This document shows positions 33,623 through 42,745 of a stretch of DNA of 64,000 nt, piece by piece. Location: assembly GCA_040776905.1 (NCBI GenBank), contig JAXGZQ010000003.1:248001-312000 (forward strand), given 5' to 3'. This DNA comes from SLHU01 sp009929975 (GTDB lineage Bacteria; Bacillota; Clostridia; Saccharofermentanales; UBA5734). A model generated the notes under the pieces. The model saw nothing but the letters and a program-made list of their open reading frames with translations, ran no database searches and had not been told where the DNA came from. How positions within the stretch are numbered: the first letter of the stretch is position 1; every line of letters begins with the position of its first letter. Both the position numbers and the translations under genes were made by a program.

Positions 33623-34684
33623 ATGAATTTTAATCCATTATCCAGACTTGAGATGAAACAGGCGATTGAAGGAAAAGGGGCTCCGCGGAGAGTCCCGATG
33701 ACCTATCATTTCTGGTTGTCACCTGATGTGTTCGCCCAGAGAAAACCGGACGTTGTTCAATTAATGAACACTTACCCCATGGATGTTCAGAACATCATCT
33801 TCAATATGCCGAAAGTGTATGAGCATCCTGAAGATGACTCGGGATATCGCTGGATGATTCACGACGATCCGATGCCGGAACGGCACTCCGGTCTGGACGA
33901 ACGGGTCGCGATCAGCGATTTTGATGAGCTGGACGACATTCTGGCCGATTTCCCCAGCCCGCGCTATCCAGGCCTGTTGCCGAACAATCCGCCGGATGAC
34001 GGCCGCTACCGCCTGGGTTACTGGTGGTATTGGCTGTTTGAACGGCACTGGGAGCTGCGAGGCATGACCAACGCGCTGACCGACTACTATGATGACCCGG
34101 ACAATGTCCACCGTCTGTTCCGGGCGCTGACAGACTTCTATCTCGCGGTGATTGAGCGGGCTCATGCGGAGCTTCACCTTGATGGGATCATGATCAGCGA
34201 CGATCTGGGAACGCAGACGGGACCGTTTTTTTCCAAGGCTGTTTTCACCGAGTTTTTCAAACCTTACTATCGGGAGATCATTGACAAGGTTCATTCGCTG
34301 GGCATGCATTTCTGGCTTCATGCCTGCGGCAATATCGAGCTTTTTCTGCCTGACCTGATTGAGATCGGGCTTGATGTGATTCACCCGATTCAAAAACATA
34401 CAATGGATGAGAAACAGATTGCCGGGGCATTCGGTCATCAAATCTGCGTCTGGTCCGGATTTGATGTTCAGAGAACGATTCCCTACGGCTCACCTCAGGA
34501 TGTCAGGGACGAGGTCCGCTTCCTGATTGATACATACTACCGCACCGATGGACGGTTGATCCTGACCGCCGGGAATGGGATCACGGCGGACTGTCCGCTG
34601 GACAGCCTGAAAGCGTTATTCGACGAATCCTTTACTTACGGGCAGCAAAAAACCGGCCCGGATCAGACGGATAGTCAGGACTGA
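33623..34684 (+). CDS. Second URO-D/MtaA-superfamily protein
   Basis: 353 residues from ATG 33623, preceded by GAGGATGAG. It is a paralogue-like partner of the preceding gene (20 bases apart). A His233-Ala-Cys235 zinc motif (LHACGN), GLDVIHPIQKHTMD and VWSGFDVQRTIPYGSPQDV parallel the first protein, and a late Cys in NGITADCPLDS may be a third ligand. The pair probably work on the same methylated substrate or form a complex. Its last codons contain the terminator of the convergent P-type ATPase gene. Confidence 0.82.
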   Translation: MNFNPLSRLEMKQAIEGKGAPRRVPMTYHFWLSPDVFAQRKPDVVQLMNTYPMDVQNIIFNMPKVYEHPEDDSGYRWMIHDDPMPERHSGLDERVAISDFDELDDILADFPSPRYPGLLPNNPPDDGRYRLGYWWYWLFERHWELRGMTNALTDYYDDPDNVHRLFRALTDFYLAVIERAHAELHLDGIMISDDLGTQTGPFFSKAVFTEFFKPYYREIIDKVHSLGMHFWLHACGNIELFLPDLIEIGLDVIHPIQKHTMDEKQIAGAFGHQICVWSGFDVQRTIPYGSPQDVRDEVRFLIDTYYRTDGRLILTAGNGITADCPLDSLKALFDESFTYGQQKTGPDQTDSQD

Positions 34685-34697
34685 TCAGGGGCCGGTC
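34647..34697 (-). terminator. Probable terminator of the P-type ATPase gene, inside the convergent coding end
   Basis: On the minus strand ACCGGCCC...GATC pairs with GATC...GGGCCGGT across an 18-base loop, and six T residues follow. Most of it overlaps the last codons of the plus-strand URO-D-like gene. Confidence 0.65.
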
Positions 34698-34710
34698 TGG
34701 CACGATCGCA

Positions 34711-37425
34711 TCAGCTTCGCCGTTTACCCCAAAGTCCGGCAATCAGCTTGCCCACCTCAGCAACAGTAAACGGAATCAGCGCGAGCGGGACAATGACCAG
34801 CCAGTCTGTCAGCCGCAGCGGGACTGTTGAAAACAGTTTGGAGAGGAAGGGCACATAAACCACGGCCAGCAGCAGCAGGCCGGAGAGCGCCACCGCCTGG
34901 TTGAGATGACGGTTCGCCAGCAGACCGAGCCGGAAAACGGAAATACGCTCCGATCGCGCACAGAATGACCGCAGCAGTTCAGCCAGGATCAGCGTAGCGA
35001 ACGCATAGGTGCGGGCCAGAGCCAGCGCGGAGGGATCGATCACACGGTCGAACGTTCCGCGGCCGATCAGGAACGCGGCCAGGACACTGACAAAGATCGC
35101 CAGGCTCTGGCTGGCAATGACACCCAGCATCGGCCGATTGAGAATCGGTTCATCCGGATGCCGTGGTTTTTGCTTCATGATATTCGGTTCGCCGGGCTCA
35201 CGGCCGAGCGCCAGCGCCGGAAAGCTGTCGGTCACGAGATTGAGCCAGAGCAGCTGGATCGGCAGAAGCGGCACATTGGCCGGGCCGAAAAACAACGTGA
35301 TCAGGGCAATGACCAGAATTTCACCAACATTGCAGGAGAGCAGGAACGCGACAAATTTACGGATATTACTGTAGATGATCCGGCCTTCGCGCACAGCCTG
35401 AACGATCGTCGCGAAATTGTCGTCGGTCAGGATCATGTCGGCCGTCCCCTTCGCGACATCCGTACCGGTGATCCCCATCGCCACACCGATATCCGCGCTT
35501 TTCAGCGCCAGAGCGTCATTGACTCCGTCACCGGTCATGGAGGTGATGTGTCCCCGTTCACGCAAAGCCTGGACGATACGGACTTTATGTTCTGGAGACA
35601 CACGCGCGTAGACAGCAGTCTTCTCCACCGCTTCATTCAGCTCTGCATCGCTCATGCGGTCAAGATCGGATCCGCTGAGGGACTGTTCGTCGTCATCCAT
35701 CAGATCAAGATCCCGCGCGATCGCGACAGCGGTCGCTTCGTAATCCCCGGTAATCATCCGCGCCCGGATACCGGCCTGCCGGCAAAGGTGAATCGCCTCT
35801 CTGGCCTCCGGACGGGCCGGGTCAATCATACCGGTCAGTCCGACCAGGATCATATCGCGTTCAATTTCGCCCTCTGTCGGGCTTTTCATCGGTTTGAAAG
35901 CATAGGCAAGCACACGCAGCGCCTGTGCGGCCAGCTGCTGATTAAGCTCGGCAAATCGTGTCCGTTCCTGTTCTGACATCGGCCGGATCCCCTCACGGGT
36001 CCACATACGGCGGCAGCGGGCCAGCACAATATCCGGCGCGCCCTTGGTCAAGGCACGTGTCTGATTTCCGTCAAATCCCCGATGGAAGGTCGTCATCATT
36101 TTCCGCTCTGAATCGAATGGCCGGTCACCTTCGCGCGGATACTGCTTTTGCAGATCCTGACGCCACAGTCCGGCTTTGGCCGCCGCGACCAGCAGGGCGG
36201 CTTCGGTCGGATCACCGAGAATCTGCCAGGTGTCCGTCGACTCTGAATGGTTCAGTTCGGCATCATTGCACAGCACGCCGATGGTCAGCATCAGTCGCAG
36301 GTCCTCGTCCACCTCGGCCGGCTGTCCCTTTGTGTCAACCACCTGCCCGGCCGGATCATAACCCTGACCGGTCACCTCAAACTGCCGGTCGGCCGTCACC
36401 AGCGAGGTCACAGTCATTTCATTCTGGGTCAGTGTCCCGGTCTTGTCAGAACAGATTCTGTCGACACTGCCCAGAGTCTCGACGGCCAGCAGTTTCTTGA
36501 CGATCGCGTTCTGGTCGGCCATCCGTTTCATGCCAAGCGCCAGCACAATGGTCACAACGGCCGGCAGGCCTTCCGGAATCGCCGCGACCGCCAGGCTGAC
36601 AGCTGTCATGAACATTTCCAGCCAGTCGCCGCCCTGGATCATACCCTGGGCGAAGACAACCAGACAGACCGCGACACAGATCAGGCCGAGCAGGCGGCCC
36701 AGCTGGTTCAGACTCTTCTGCAGCGGGGTTGCTTCATCCTTCATCGACTGGAGCTGGCCGGCGATTTTTCCGATCTCCGTCGCAGCGCCCGTCGTGACAG
36801 CCAGGCCGACACCGCGGCCATATGTCACCGCGGTACTCATGAACAGCATATTCAACCGGTCACCCAAAGGAACCGTCTGGCTGAAAGCAGCTTCTGCCTC
36901 TTTTTCCACCGGCACTGATTCTCCGGTCAGTGAAGATTCCTCAATCCGCAGGGAATAGGATTCCAGCAGACGCAAATCCGCCGGGACAACATCGCCAGCC
37001 TCAATCAGCACGATATCACCCGGTACCAGTTCAGCGGCCTCGATGATCCTCTGCTGCCCGTCACGGATGACCCTGGCCTGCGGTGAAGCCATTTTCTGCA
37101 GAGCCTCAATCGCCTTTTCCGCCCGCCCCTCCTGAATCAGGCCTAACAGCGCGTTGATCATGATGATCGCCAGAATCACGGCGGCATCAAGATATTCACC
37201 AAGTAGTCCGGAAACCAGCGCGGCTGTCAGCAGAATCAATACCATAACATCCTTGAACTGCAGCAGAAAACGGATCAGCAGAGACTGGCGTTTTTTCTCC
37301 TGCAGCGTATTCGGACCATATTGTTCCTGACGCTGCCTGACCTGATCGGCTTTCAGCCCGTTTTGGCGGTCAGCCGCCAGTTCACGCAGCAGCACATCCG
37401 GATCGCGCAGATAAGCTTCATTCAT
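34711..37425 (-). CDS. P-type calcium-transporting ATPase (P2A type)
   Basis: 904 residues from ATG 37425, with GGAG upstream; an earlier in-frame TTG is less likely. All P-type hallmarks are present: the actuator TGES in SSLTGESVPVEKE, PEGLP in membrane helix 4, phosphorylation DKTGTLTQNEM and the hinge MTGDGVNDALALKSADIGVAMG. The C-terminal membrane part has NLVTDSFPALALG. The N-terminal domain and the PEGLP/NxxxD residues are those of SERCA/PMCA-like calcium pumps. Calcium is the most likely export substrate, with manganese possible. Confidence 0.93.
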   Translation of the reverse strand: MNEAYLRDPDVLLRELAADRQNGLKADQVRQRQEQYGPNTLQEKKRQSLLIRFLLQFKDVMVLILLTAALVSGLLGEYLDAAVILAIIMINALLGLIQEGRAEKAIEALQKMASPQARVIRDGQQRIIEAAELVPGDIVLIEAGDVVPADLRLLESYSLRIEESSLTGESVPVEKEAEAAFSQTVPLGDRLNMLFMSTAVTYGRGVGLAVTTGAATEIGKIAGQLQSMKDEATPLQKSLNQLGRLLGLICVAVCLVVFAQGMIQGGDWLEMFMTAVSLAVAAIPEGLPAVVTIVLALGMKRMADQNAIVKKLLAVETLGSVDRICSDKTGTLTQNEMTVTSLVTADRQFEVTGQGYDPAGQVVDTKGQPAEVDEDLRLMLTIGVLCNDAELNHSESTDTWQILGDPTEAALLVAAAKAGLWRQDLQKQYPREGDRPFDSERKMMTTFHRGFDGNQTRALTKGAPDIVLARCRRMWTREGIRPMSEQERTRFAELNQQLAAQALRVLAYAFKPMKSPTEGEIERDMILVGLTGMIDPARPEAREAIHLCRQAGIRARMITGDYEATAVAIARDLDLMDDDEQSLSGSDLDRMSDAELNEAVEKTAVYARVSPEHKVRIVQALRERGHITSMTGDGVNDALALKSADIGVAMGITGTDVAKGTADMILTDDNFATIVQAVREGRIIYSNIRKFVAFLLSCNVGEILVIALITLFFGPANVPLLPIQLLWLNLVTDSFPALALGREPGEPNIMKQKPRHPDEPILNRPMLGVIASQSLAIFVSVLAAFLIGRGTFDRVIDPSALALARTYAFATLILAELLRSFCARSERISVFRLGLLANRHLNQAVALSGLLLLAVVYVPFLSKLFSTVPLRLTDWLVIVPLALIPFTVAEVGKLIAGLWGKRRS

Positions 37426-37451
37426 GTTTCGGGTCTCCAATCATGTCGTGA

Positions 37452-37460
37452 TGTGGATAA
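37452..37460 (+). promoter_or_regulatory. Single exact DnaA-box 9-mer
   Basis: TGTGGATAA (complement of TTATCCACA) lies in the 150-base divergent gap between the calcium ATPase and the amidohydrolase. A single copy may be chance. Confidence 0.35.
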
Positions 37461-37578
37461 TATATCACACTGGCCTGCCACTCTGCATATTTTCAAAGCC
37501 GATCAGCCTGACCTGCTGGCATGATCGTTTTGGAATTGTTATGCTATAGATAAAGTTCAGTGCGAAAGGGGCGATCTG

Positions 37579-38343
37579 ATGATAATTGACGCGGATGTCC
37601 ATCTGTCACCGCAGCTTGAACGGGGCAGCGAGGCGTCCATCGAAATCACAGTTGAACGAATGGAAAAGGCCGGGGTTGATCAAGCACTTGTCTGGCTGAT
37701 TCCACCCTATATGCGGTCAATTGACGCCGGTAATGCCTATATTCACGAAGCGGTGCGCCGGTATCCTGATCGATTCCTTGGCTTTGGCTGGGCAGACCCC
37801 AATCTGGGGATGGACAACGCCGTAGACATGGTACGACGCTGCACAGAGGACTACGGATTTTTCGGGGTCAAGCTGAATGGTGCGCAGAACAGCTTTTATA
37901 TTGATGATCCGGAGCTTTCCCTGCCCGTCATCGAGGCCGTTGCCCGTTCCGGCAAGCTGCTGGCGTTTCATACCGGAGCCGACGCGTTTGACCACACCCA
38001 TCCGTATCGCATCGGCAAAATCGCCCGGCGCTACCCGGAGCTGCAGATTCTGGCCGTTCACATGGGCGGTGTTGAAAACAATGATATCTCCAACGCGATG
38101 ATCGACATCGCGGCTGATCATGCCAACATCACACTGATCGGCAGCAATGTCAAAACGCTGGCAGTGCTCAAGGCGATCCGCGAGTTGGGTGCTGAACGGG
38201 TCTGCTTTGGCAGTGATACCCCATTTGAACTGATGCACGTGGCGGCTGCCCGTTATGACGCAATGCTCTCTGACACGGTCAGCGACAGTGATCGCCAACT
38301 GATCATGAGCGGCAATATCCGCCGGCTGTTCAAACTGGATTGA
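37579..38343 (+). CDS. Amidohydrolase 2-family metal-dependent hydrolase
   Basis: 254 residues of the TIM-barrel amidohydrolase superfamily. The N-terminal metal site reads IIDADVHLSP, with HTGADAFDHTHPYR and LAVHMGG as the central histidines and CFGSDTPFEL as the C-terminal Asp. Substrate is unknown; relatives include 2-pyrone and aminocarboxymuconate decarboxylase-like enzymes. GAAAGGGG precedes the start. It is divergent from the calcium ATPase. Confidence 0.87.
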   Translation: MIIDADVHLSPQLERGSEASIEITVERMEKAGVDQALVWLIPPYMRSIDAGNAYIHEAVRRYPDRFLGFGWADPNLGMDNAVDMVRRCTEDYGFFGVKLNGAQNSFYIDDPELSLPVIEAVARSGKLLAFHTGADAFDHTHPYRIGKIARRYPELQILAVHMGGVENNDISNAMIDIAADHANITLIGSNVKTLAVLKAIRELGAERVCFGSDTPFELMHVAAARYDAMLSDTVSDSDRQLIMSGNIRRLFKLD

Positions 38344-38419
38344 ACGACATTCATCACATCCGACCGACGGTCCGCGGTGACCTGTCCCGCTGATGTCAGT
38401 CAGTAGCGAAAGGATTCTT

Positions 38420-39244
38420 ATGCAGGAAATTTGGCAGCAAATCAAACAATTCGCAACCAACGCCGGAATCAAGCTGGTTCTGGCCATTGTCCTCCTCGTG
38501 ATCGGCTTCTGGCTGATCCGTCACATCATGCGCCTGGTCAGCAAATCAAAAGGGTTCAATAAAATTGATCCCGGCGCACGCTCGTTTATCCGCAGTTTCG
38601 CGTCAATCGCTCTCAAAGTGCTGCTGGTGATTTCAGCGGTAACTTTGCTGGGCGTGCCGATGACCTCGGTTGTCGCGATTCTGGCATCTGCCGGATTGGC
38701 CATCGGGCTGGCTCTGCAGGGTGCGCTCGGCAACCTGGCCGGCGGCCTGATGATCCTTATTTTCAAGCCTTTCCGTGTCGGAGACGTCATTGACACCAAG
38801 GACGGCATGGGAATTGTTTTGGAGATCAACATTTTCTACACCATCCTCAAGACATTTGATAATCGTCGGATCACGCTGCCCAACGGCAACCTGACAAACG
38901 CGGCGATCACCAATTTCTCCGTCGAGGAAAAACGGCGGGTCGACATGAAATTTTCCACCAGCTATGAGGCTGATATTGATCAGGTTATACAGATCATTCT
39001 TGATATCGTCAACAGCCGTGAGCTGGTCGATCAGGAACCTGAGCCGTTCTGCCGCCTGGAATCGCATGGGGACAACGCCCTGATCTTCGTCCTCAGGTTC
39101 TGGTGCGATGCCTCCGAGTACTGGAACAATTACTTCGATGTACTGGAGACCGTCAAGAAGTCATTTGACGCCAACGGCATTTCAATTCCCTTTCCCCAGC
39201 TTGATGTCCACTTCGACCATCCGCTGCCGGGTCAATCGCGCTGA
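38420..39244 (+). CDS. mscS: Small-conductance mechanosensitive channel (MscS family)
   Basis: 274 residues from ATG 38420, with AAAGGA upstream. Three membrane helices: the pore helix TM3 carries the Ala/Gly pattern ASAGLAIGLALQGALGNLAGG. It is followed by the beta domain (FKPFRVGDVIDTKDGMG... LPNGNLTNAAITNFS) and the C-terminal domain. It releases solutes during hypo-osmotic shock. Confidence 0.94.
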   Translation: MQEIWQQIKQFATNAGIKLVLAIVLLVIGFWLIRHIMRLVSKSKGFNKIDPGARSFIRSFASIALKVLLVISAVTLLGVPMTSVVAILASAGLAIGLALQGALGNLAGGLMILIFKPFRVGDVIDTKDGMGIVLEINIFYTILKTFDNRRITLPNGNLTNAAITNFSVEEKRRVDMKFSTSYEADIDQVIQIILDIVNSRELVDQEPEPFCRLESHGDNALIFVLRFWCDASEYWNNYFDVLETVKKSFDANGISIPFPQLDVHFDHPLPGQSR

Positions 39245-39297
39245 TTCACCCGGTCGGACCAGCCACTGGTCTGATACCACGCGCAAAGGAGTTCACC

Positions 39298-40143
39298 ATG
39301 GCTTCTGATAAAGACAAACGCTATAAAATCAAAACCATCGATGGAATTGAGCAGAAAGTCATCCGGAAGAAATTCTACGAGAAAGAACTGTATCGTTTGC
39401 AGCTTGAGCTGGTGAAACTGCAGGAATGGATCAAGACACGCGGCCTGAAGGTCGTCGTCATATTTGAGGGACGCGACGCGGCAGGCAAGGGCGGCGTGAT
39501 CAAGCGGATCAGTGAGAGCCTGAATCCGCGCATCTGCCGGATCGAAGCCCTGGGGAAACCGACCGAAAAGGAAGAATCGCAATGGTATTTCCAACGGTAT
39601 ATCGATCGACTGCCTTCAGCAGGCGAAATGGTTTTGTTTGACCGCAGCTGGTACAACCGAGCCGGTGTTGAGAAGGTCATGGGTTTCTGTACGGATGATG
39701 AATATCAGGAATTTCTCCGCGCCTGCCCGGAATTTGAAAACATGCTGATCCGTTCCGGAATCATCCTGATCAAATACTGGTTTTCCGTGTCGGATGAAGA
39801 ACAGGAACATCGTTTTCAGGATCGTCTGGCAGATCCGGCCAAACGATGGAAGCTTAGTCCGATGGATCTGGAGTCACGCAGCCGCTGGATTGAGTATTCG
39901 AAAGCCAAAGATATCATGTTCGCCCATACTGATACCGAGGCCTCTCCCTGGTATGTCGTGAACGCTGATATCAAGAAGCATGCCCGGCTCAATTGCATGC
40001 GTCATCTGCTCAAGCAGATCCCCTATGAGGATCTGACACCAGAGCCGATCAAGCTGCCGCCGCGCCAGCCTGACACGGGCTATGTCCGGCCACCGCTTGA
40101 ACATCAGAAATTCATTCCCGACCATTACGGCGGAAAAGTCTGA
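39298..40143 (+). CDS. ppk2: Polyphosphate kinase 2 (class I-like PPK2)
   Basis: 281 residues. It transfers phosphate between polyphosphate and nucleoside diphosphates. Walker A GRDAAGKGG is at 58-66 and the lid/Walker B segment DRSWYNR at 115-121. FWFS-like KYWFSVSDEEQEHRF and RFSPMDLESRSRW-type (KLSPMDLESRSRW) sequences are also typical. AAGGAG lies before the ATG. A strong terminator follows at 40186-40222. Confidence 0.93.
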   Translation: MASDKDKRYKIKTIDGIEQKVIRKKFYEKELYRLQLELVKLQEWIKTRGLKVVVIFEGRDAAGKGGVIKRISESLNPRICRIEALGKPTEKEESQWYFQRYIDRLPSAGEMVLFDRSWYNRAGVEKVMGFCTDDEYQEFLRACPEFENMLIRSGIILIKYWFSVSDEEQEHRFQDRLADPAKRWKLSPMDLESRSRWIEYSKAKDIMFAHTDTEASPWYVVNADIKKHARLNCMRHLLKQIPYEDLTPEPIKLPPRQPDTGYVRPPLEHQKFIPDHYGGKV

Positions 40144-40147
40144 CGGC

Positions 40148-40996
40148 TCAGGGCCTGTTGTTGACTGGCTGTTGTGTTTTCTCTGCAGGCGGCTGGCTCT
40201 GAGCCGGCCGCCTGTTTTTTTTCTGCTCCCGGACCGCCTGAACCAGCAGATGCCGGATACGATCCTGAAACAGGCGATGGCTCAAGGGCAGAATGGTTCG
40301 GTCAGCCGGATAGAACAAGCGCTGGTGTCGTCCGGACAGCAGCAGCGGGCTGAGTGTGCCGAAGCCCAGCTTGCCAAGGAAATTGACTACTCCGACCGCC
40401 GCTGAAGCAGTATCGTCGGCATCTGGTGTATCGGTGATGATCACCAGGCAGTTCCGGCGCGAGGGTCGGCGGTTGAGGCTGCGCACGAAACGGATGCAGT
40501 CCTGCAGCATCTGGTCAACCAGCAGAATATTGAGCCCGTCGTGCTTCTTAATCATGATCCGGTCAGTTTTCGCACGTGCGAGCAAACCGGCCGAACGCGT
40601 CCGGGCATAAACACGGCCTGAGATGCTGTCCTCAAACTCCATCTGGAAACCGGCCCTGATCAGGCGCAGCTCAAAAGAACGAATCAGGCGGCCCGTGTCC
40701 AGAGGACCGCGCGGCAGGCGATAGTTGAATTTGCGCATCAGACGGCGCAGGCTGGCCCGATTGCCGGGATCAAACCGCTCAAGATCATAGGTCGACATCG
40801 TATGGCGCAAGGTGACCAGCACCAGCAGGACATAAATCAGCAGCAGGAGGCGCAGAGACCAGATCATGAAGGCTGAATCAGCCAGCTGTGGCTGCAGATT
40901 GATGAAATGATGCAGGTAATACAGACCAACACCGAAAATCACGACAATGATGATGGACAGAATGATATCCTTGCGAAACCGGAAATGTCTCGTCAT
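40148..40996 (-). CDS. Hypothetical protein with two N-terminal membrane segments
   Basis: I do not recognise this 282-residue protein. Membrane segments are at about 10-28 (IILSIIIVVIFGVGLYYL) and 45-62 (SLRLLLLIYVLLVLVTL). A basic cytoplasmic region with a possible alpha/beta fold follows (NILLVDQMLQDCIRFVRSL, NCLVIITDTPDADDT) and a charged, Pro/Gln-rich tail. The tail codons include the ppk2 terminator on the other strand, and its stop is 4 bases from the ppk2 stop. A terminator-like hairpin separates it from htrA upstream. Confidence 0.7.
   Translation of the reverse strand: MTRHFRFRKDIILSIIIVVIFGVGLYYLHHFINLQPQLADSAFMIWSLRLLLLIYVLLVLVTLRHTMSTYDLERFDPGNRASLRRLMRKFNYRLPRGPLDTGRLIRSFELRLIRAGFQMEFEDSISGRVYARTRSAGLLARAKTDRIMIKKHDGLNILLVDQMLQDCIRFVRSLNRRPSRRNCLVIITDTPDADDTASAAVGVVNFLGKLGFGTLSPLLLSGRHQRLFYPADRTILPLSHRLFQDRIRHLLVQAVREQKKNRRPAQSQPPAEKTQQPVNNRP
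40186..40222 (+). terminator. Intrinsic terminator of ppk2
   Basis: CAGGCGGC pairs with GCCGCCTG, with an inner GGC/GCC stem, followed by eight T residues. It lies in the 3' coding end of the convergent membrane-protein gene. Confidence 0.9.
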
Positions 40997-41097
40997 AACG
41001 GTGCCCCCAGGTCTGCGATGAATCGCCGGGCCGCAGCGCCGCGGCCTGTGCTGCCCATCATTGTATCATGAACGGCTGTTGGTCGACAATTAAGAAG

Positions 41098-41127
41098 AGA
41101 CTGCCCGGACAGATCGCCGGGCAGTCT
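41098..41127 (-). terminator. Terminator-like hairpin after htrA
   Basis: AGACTGCCCGG and CCGGGCAGTCT form a perfect 11-bp stem with an 8-base loop, 26 bases after the htrA stop codon. The sequence after it on the minus strand (CTTCTTAATT) is only moderately T-rich. Confidence 0.6.
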
Positions 41128-41153
41128 CCATTAAACAAACCGGATGGTTGCGG

Positions 41154-42539
41154 TCAGGTTTCTTCTTCAATCCCGGATCCCGATCGATAGGTCGCCGGCT
41201 TGACCTCGGCCGGAACATCTTCCTTGAGAACGAGTGTCAGTTCCAGCGTCTCTCCATCGCGGACAACCGTCAAGACCAGTTCGTCACCGGGCTGCAGCTG
41301 GTTCTTGATTTCATTGATCTTGTCAGTCGTCAGTGTCTCAATGCCATTGGTCTTGATCACGATATCTCCGCGCCGTACGCCGGCCTCATCAGCCGAACTG
41401 CCAGGTTCCACGAAAGCGACCAATACGCCTTCCACCAGATCATAGTATTCGGCCATCTGCGCTGAGATCTCACGGGTTGAGATGCCGATTTTCGGCCGCC
41501 CCGCTACATAGCCATTCTGAATCAGGCTTTCGATGATGGGAGCCGCGTGAGAGATCGGTATCGCGAAGCCCAGGCCCTCAATGCCGGTTCCGCTGCTTTT
41601 CGCCGTATTGATGCCGATCACTTCGCCAAATGAGTTGAACAACGCTCCGCCGGAATTACCGGAATTAATCGCGGCATCGGTCTGCAGAAGACGAAGTGTC
41701 TGTCCGTCAATCGTAATCTCACGATCGAGTCCGCTGATAACACCCGCCGTTACCGTATTGCTCAGTTCTCCCAGCGGGTTGCCGATCGCGACCGCCAGCT
41801 CACCCACCTGGACATCAGCGGAATCGCCGAGGAAGACTGTCGGCAGATGATCGGCTTCAATTTTCAGAACCGCGATATCGTTATTTTGATCGGTTCCGAC
41901 CAAACGGGCCTCATAGGCATCACCCTGGTCGAGGACAACCGTGATTGACACGGCCCCTCTGACCACATGGTTATTCGTCACGATATATCCGTCATCGGTG
42001 ATGATGAATCCGGATCCCGCGGACGGAACACGACCGACCTGGCCGAAGAAATCGGTGACGGTCATCTGGGTCGTAATCGCGACAACAGCGGCTTTCCCCT
42101 GTTCCGCGATTTCCATTACCGACAGGGTCTGCTTGTTCTCATCACGGCGGGACGCGGCTTCCTCCAGTGAAAAATGCTTGTCGGTCTGAGTTGATCCCAC
42201 AGGTGCGGGATCGGTCTCCGCTGTCGATGGGTCAGTCTGATCCGGACGATCCGCCGGTTCAGTCAGCTGAGTGGTTTCCCGGGGATTCGCACGGTCTCGC
42301 ATATAGGAATAGACGAGGCCGCCGCTGAGGGCTGAGAACAAAATCACCAGAGCCAGTGTCCAGGCGATAAATCCGATGGTCTTTGCCCGTCCGGTATTGG
42401 CCGGAATCGGGGCTGGCGGTTGACCGCCCTGATCAATCCGCTGTTCCGGATACACATAAGACCGTACATTTTCTGCCCGGTTGTCCGTTACGGGACGGTC
42501 TTGTTCGTCGGGTTTCCTATCTTCGGGCTGATAATTCAC
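41154..42539 (-). CDS. htrA: HtrA/DegP-type S1C serine protease with PDZ domain
   Basis: 461 residues. A disordered acidic N-terminal cytoplasmic tail is followed by one membrane anchor (about 54-78), an acidic linker, a trypsin-like domain with His191, Asp221 and Ser296 (TNNHVV, NNDIAVLKI, GNSGGAL) and one C-terminal PDZ domain (VEGVLVAFVEPGSSADEAGVRRGDIV as its ligand-binding half). It acts outside the membrane in quality control of exported proteins. GAGG lies before the ATG. It is divergent from psd. Confidence 0.95.
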   Translation of the reverse strand: MNYQPEDRKPDEQDRPVTDNRAENVRSYVYPEQRIDQGGQPPAPIPANTGRAKTIGFIAWTLALVILFSALSGGLVYSYMRDRANPRETTQLTEPADRPDQTDPSTAETDPAPVGSTQTDKHFSLEEAASRRDENKQTLSVMEIAEQGKAAVVAITTQMTVTDFFGQVGRVPSAGSGFIITDDGYIVTNNHVVRGAVSITVVLDQGDAYEARLVGTDQNNDIAVLKIEADHLPTVFLGDSADVQVGELAVAIGNPLGELSNTVTAGVISGLDREITIDGQTLRLLQTDAAINSGNSGGALFNSFGEVIGINTAKSSGTGIEGLGFAIPISHAAPIIESLIQNGYVAGRPKIGISTREISAQMAEYYDLVEGVLVAFVEPGSSADEAGVRRGDIVIKTNGIETLTTDKINEIKNQLQPGDELVLTVVRDGETLELTLVLKEDVPAEVKPATYRSGSGIEEET

Positions 42540-42674
42540 AGTAATCGCCTCACTTTATTTTTATCACCGCTGTGTTTTTCTACACACTATATATATCAGA
42601 AGACTATGTATTGATATCGACACAAATGCAAAATATTTTGTGCGAATCATGTCAGATTTATGAACCAGAACCTA

Positions 42675-42683
42675 TGCTATAAT
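42675..42683 (+). promoter_or_regulatory. Putative extended -10 promoter of psd-pssA
   Basis: TGC followed by TATAAT (42678-42683), with no clear -35 hexamer. A perfect 12-bp palindrome CAAAATATTTTG lies upstream at 42629-42640. The 200-base gap to htrA holds no other gene. Confidence 0.55.
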
Positions 42684-42745
42684 ACCTCATGCGGCAAGAA
42701 TATCCGGTATTGCCTGTTACCAGTTTAGTACAAGGAGATTGGCAG

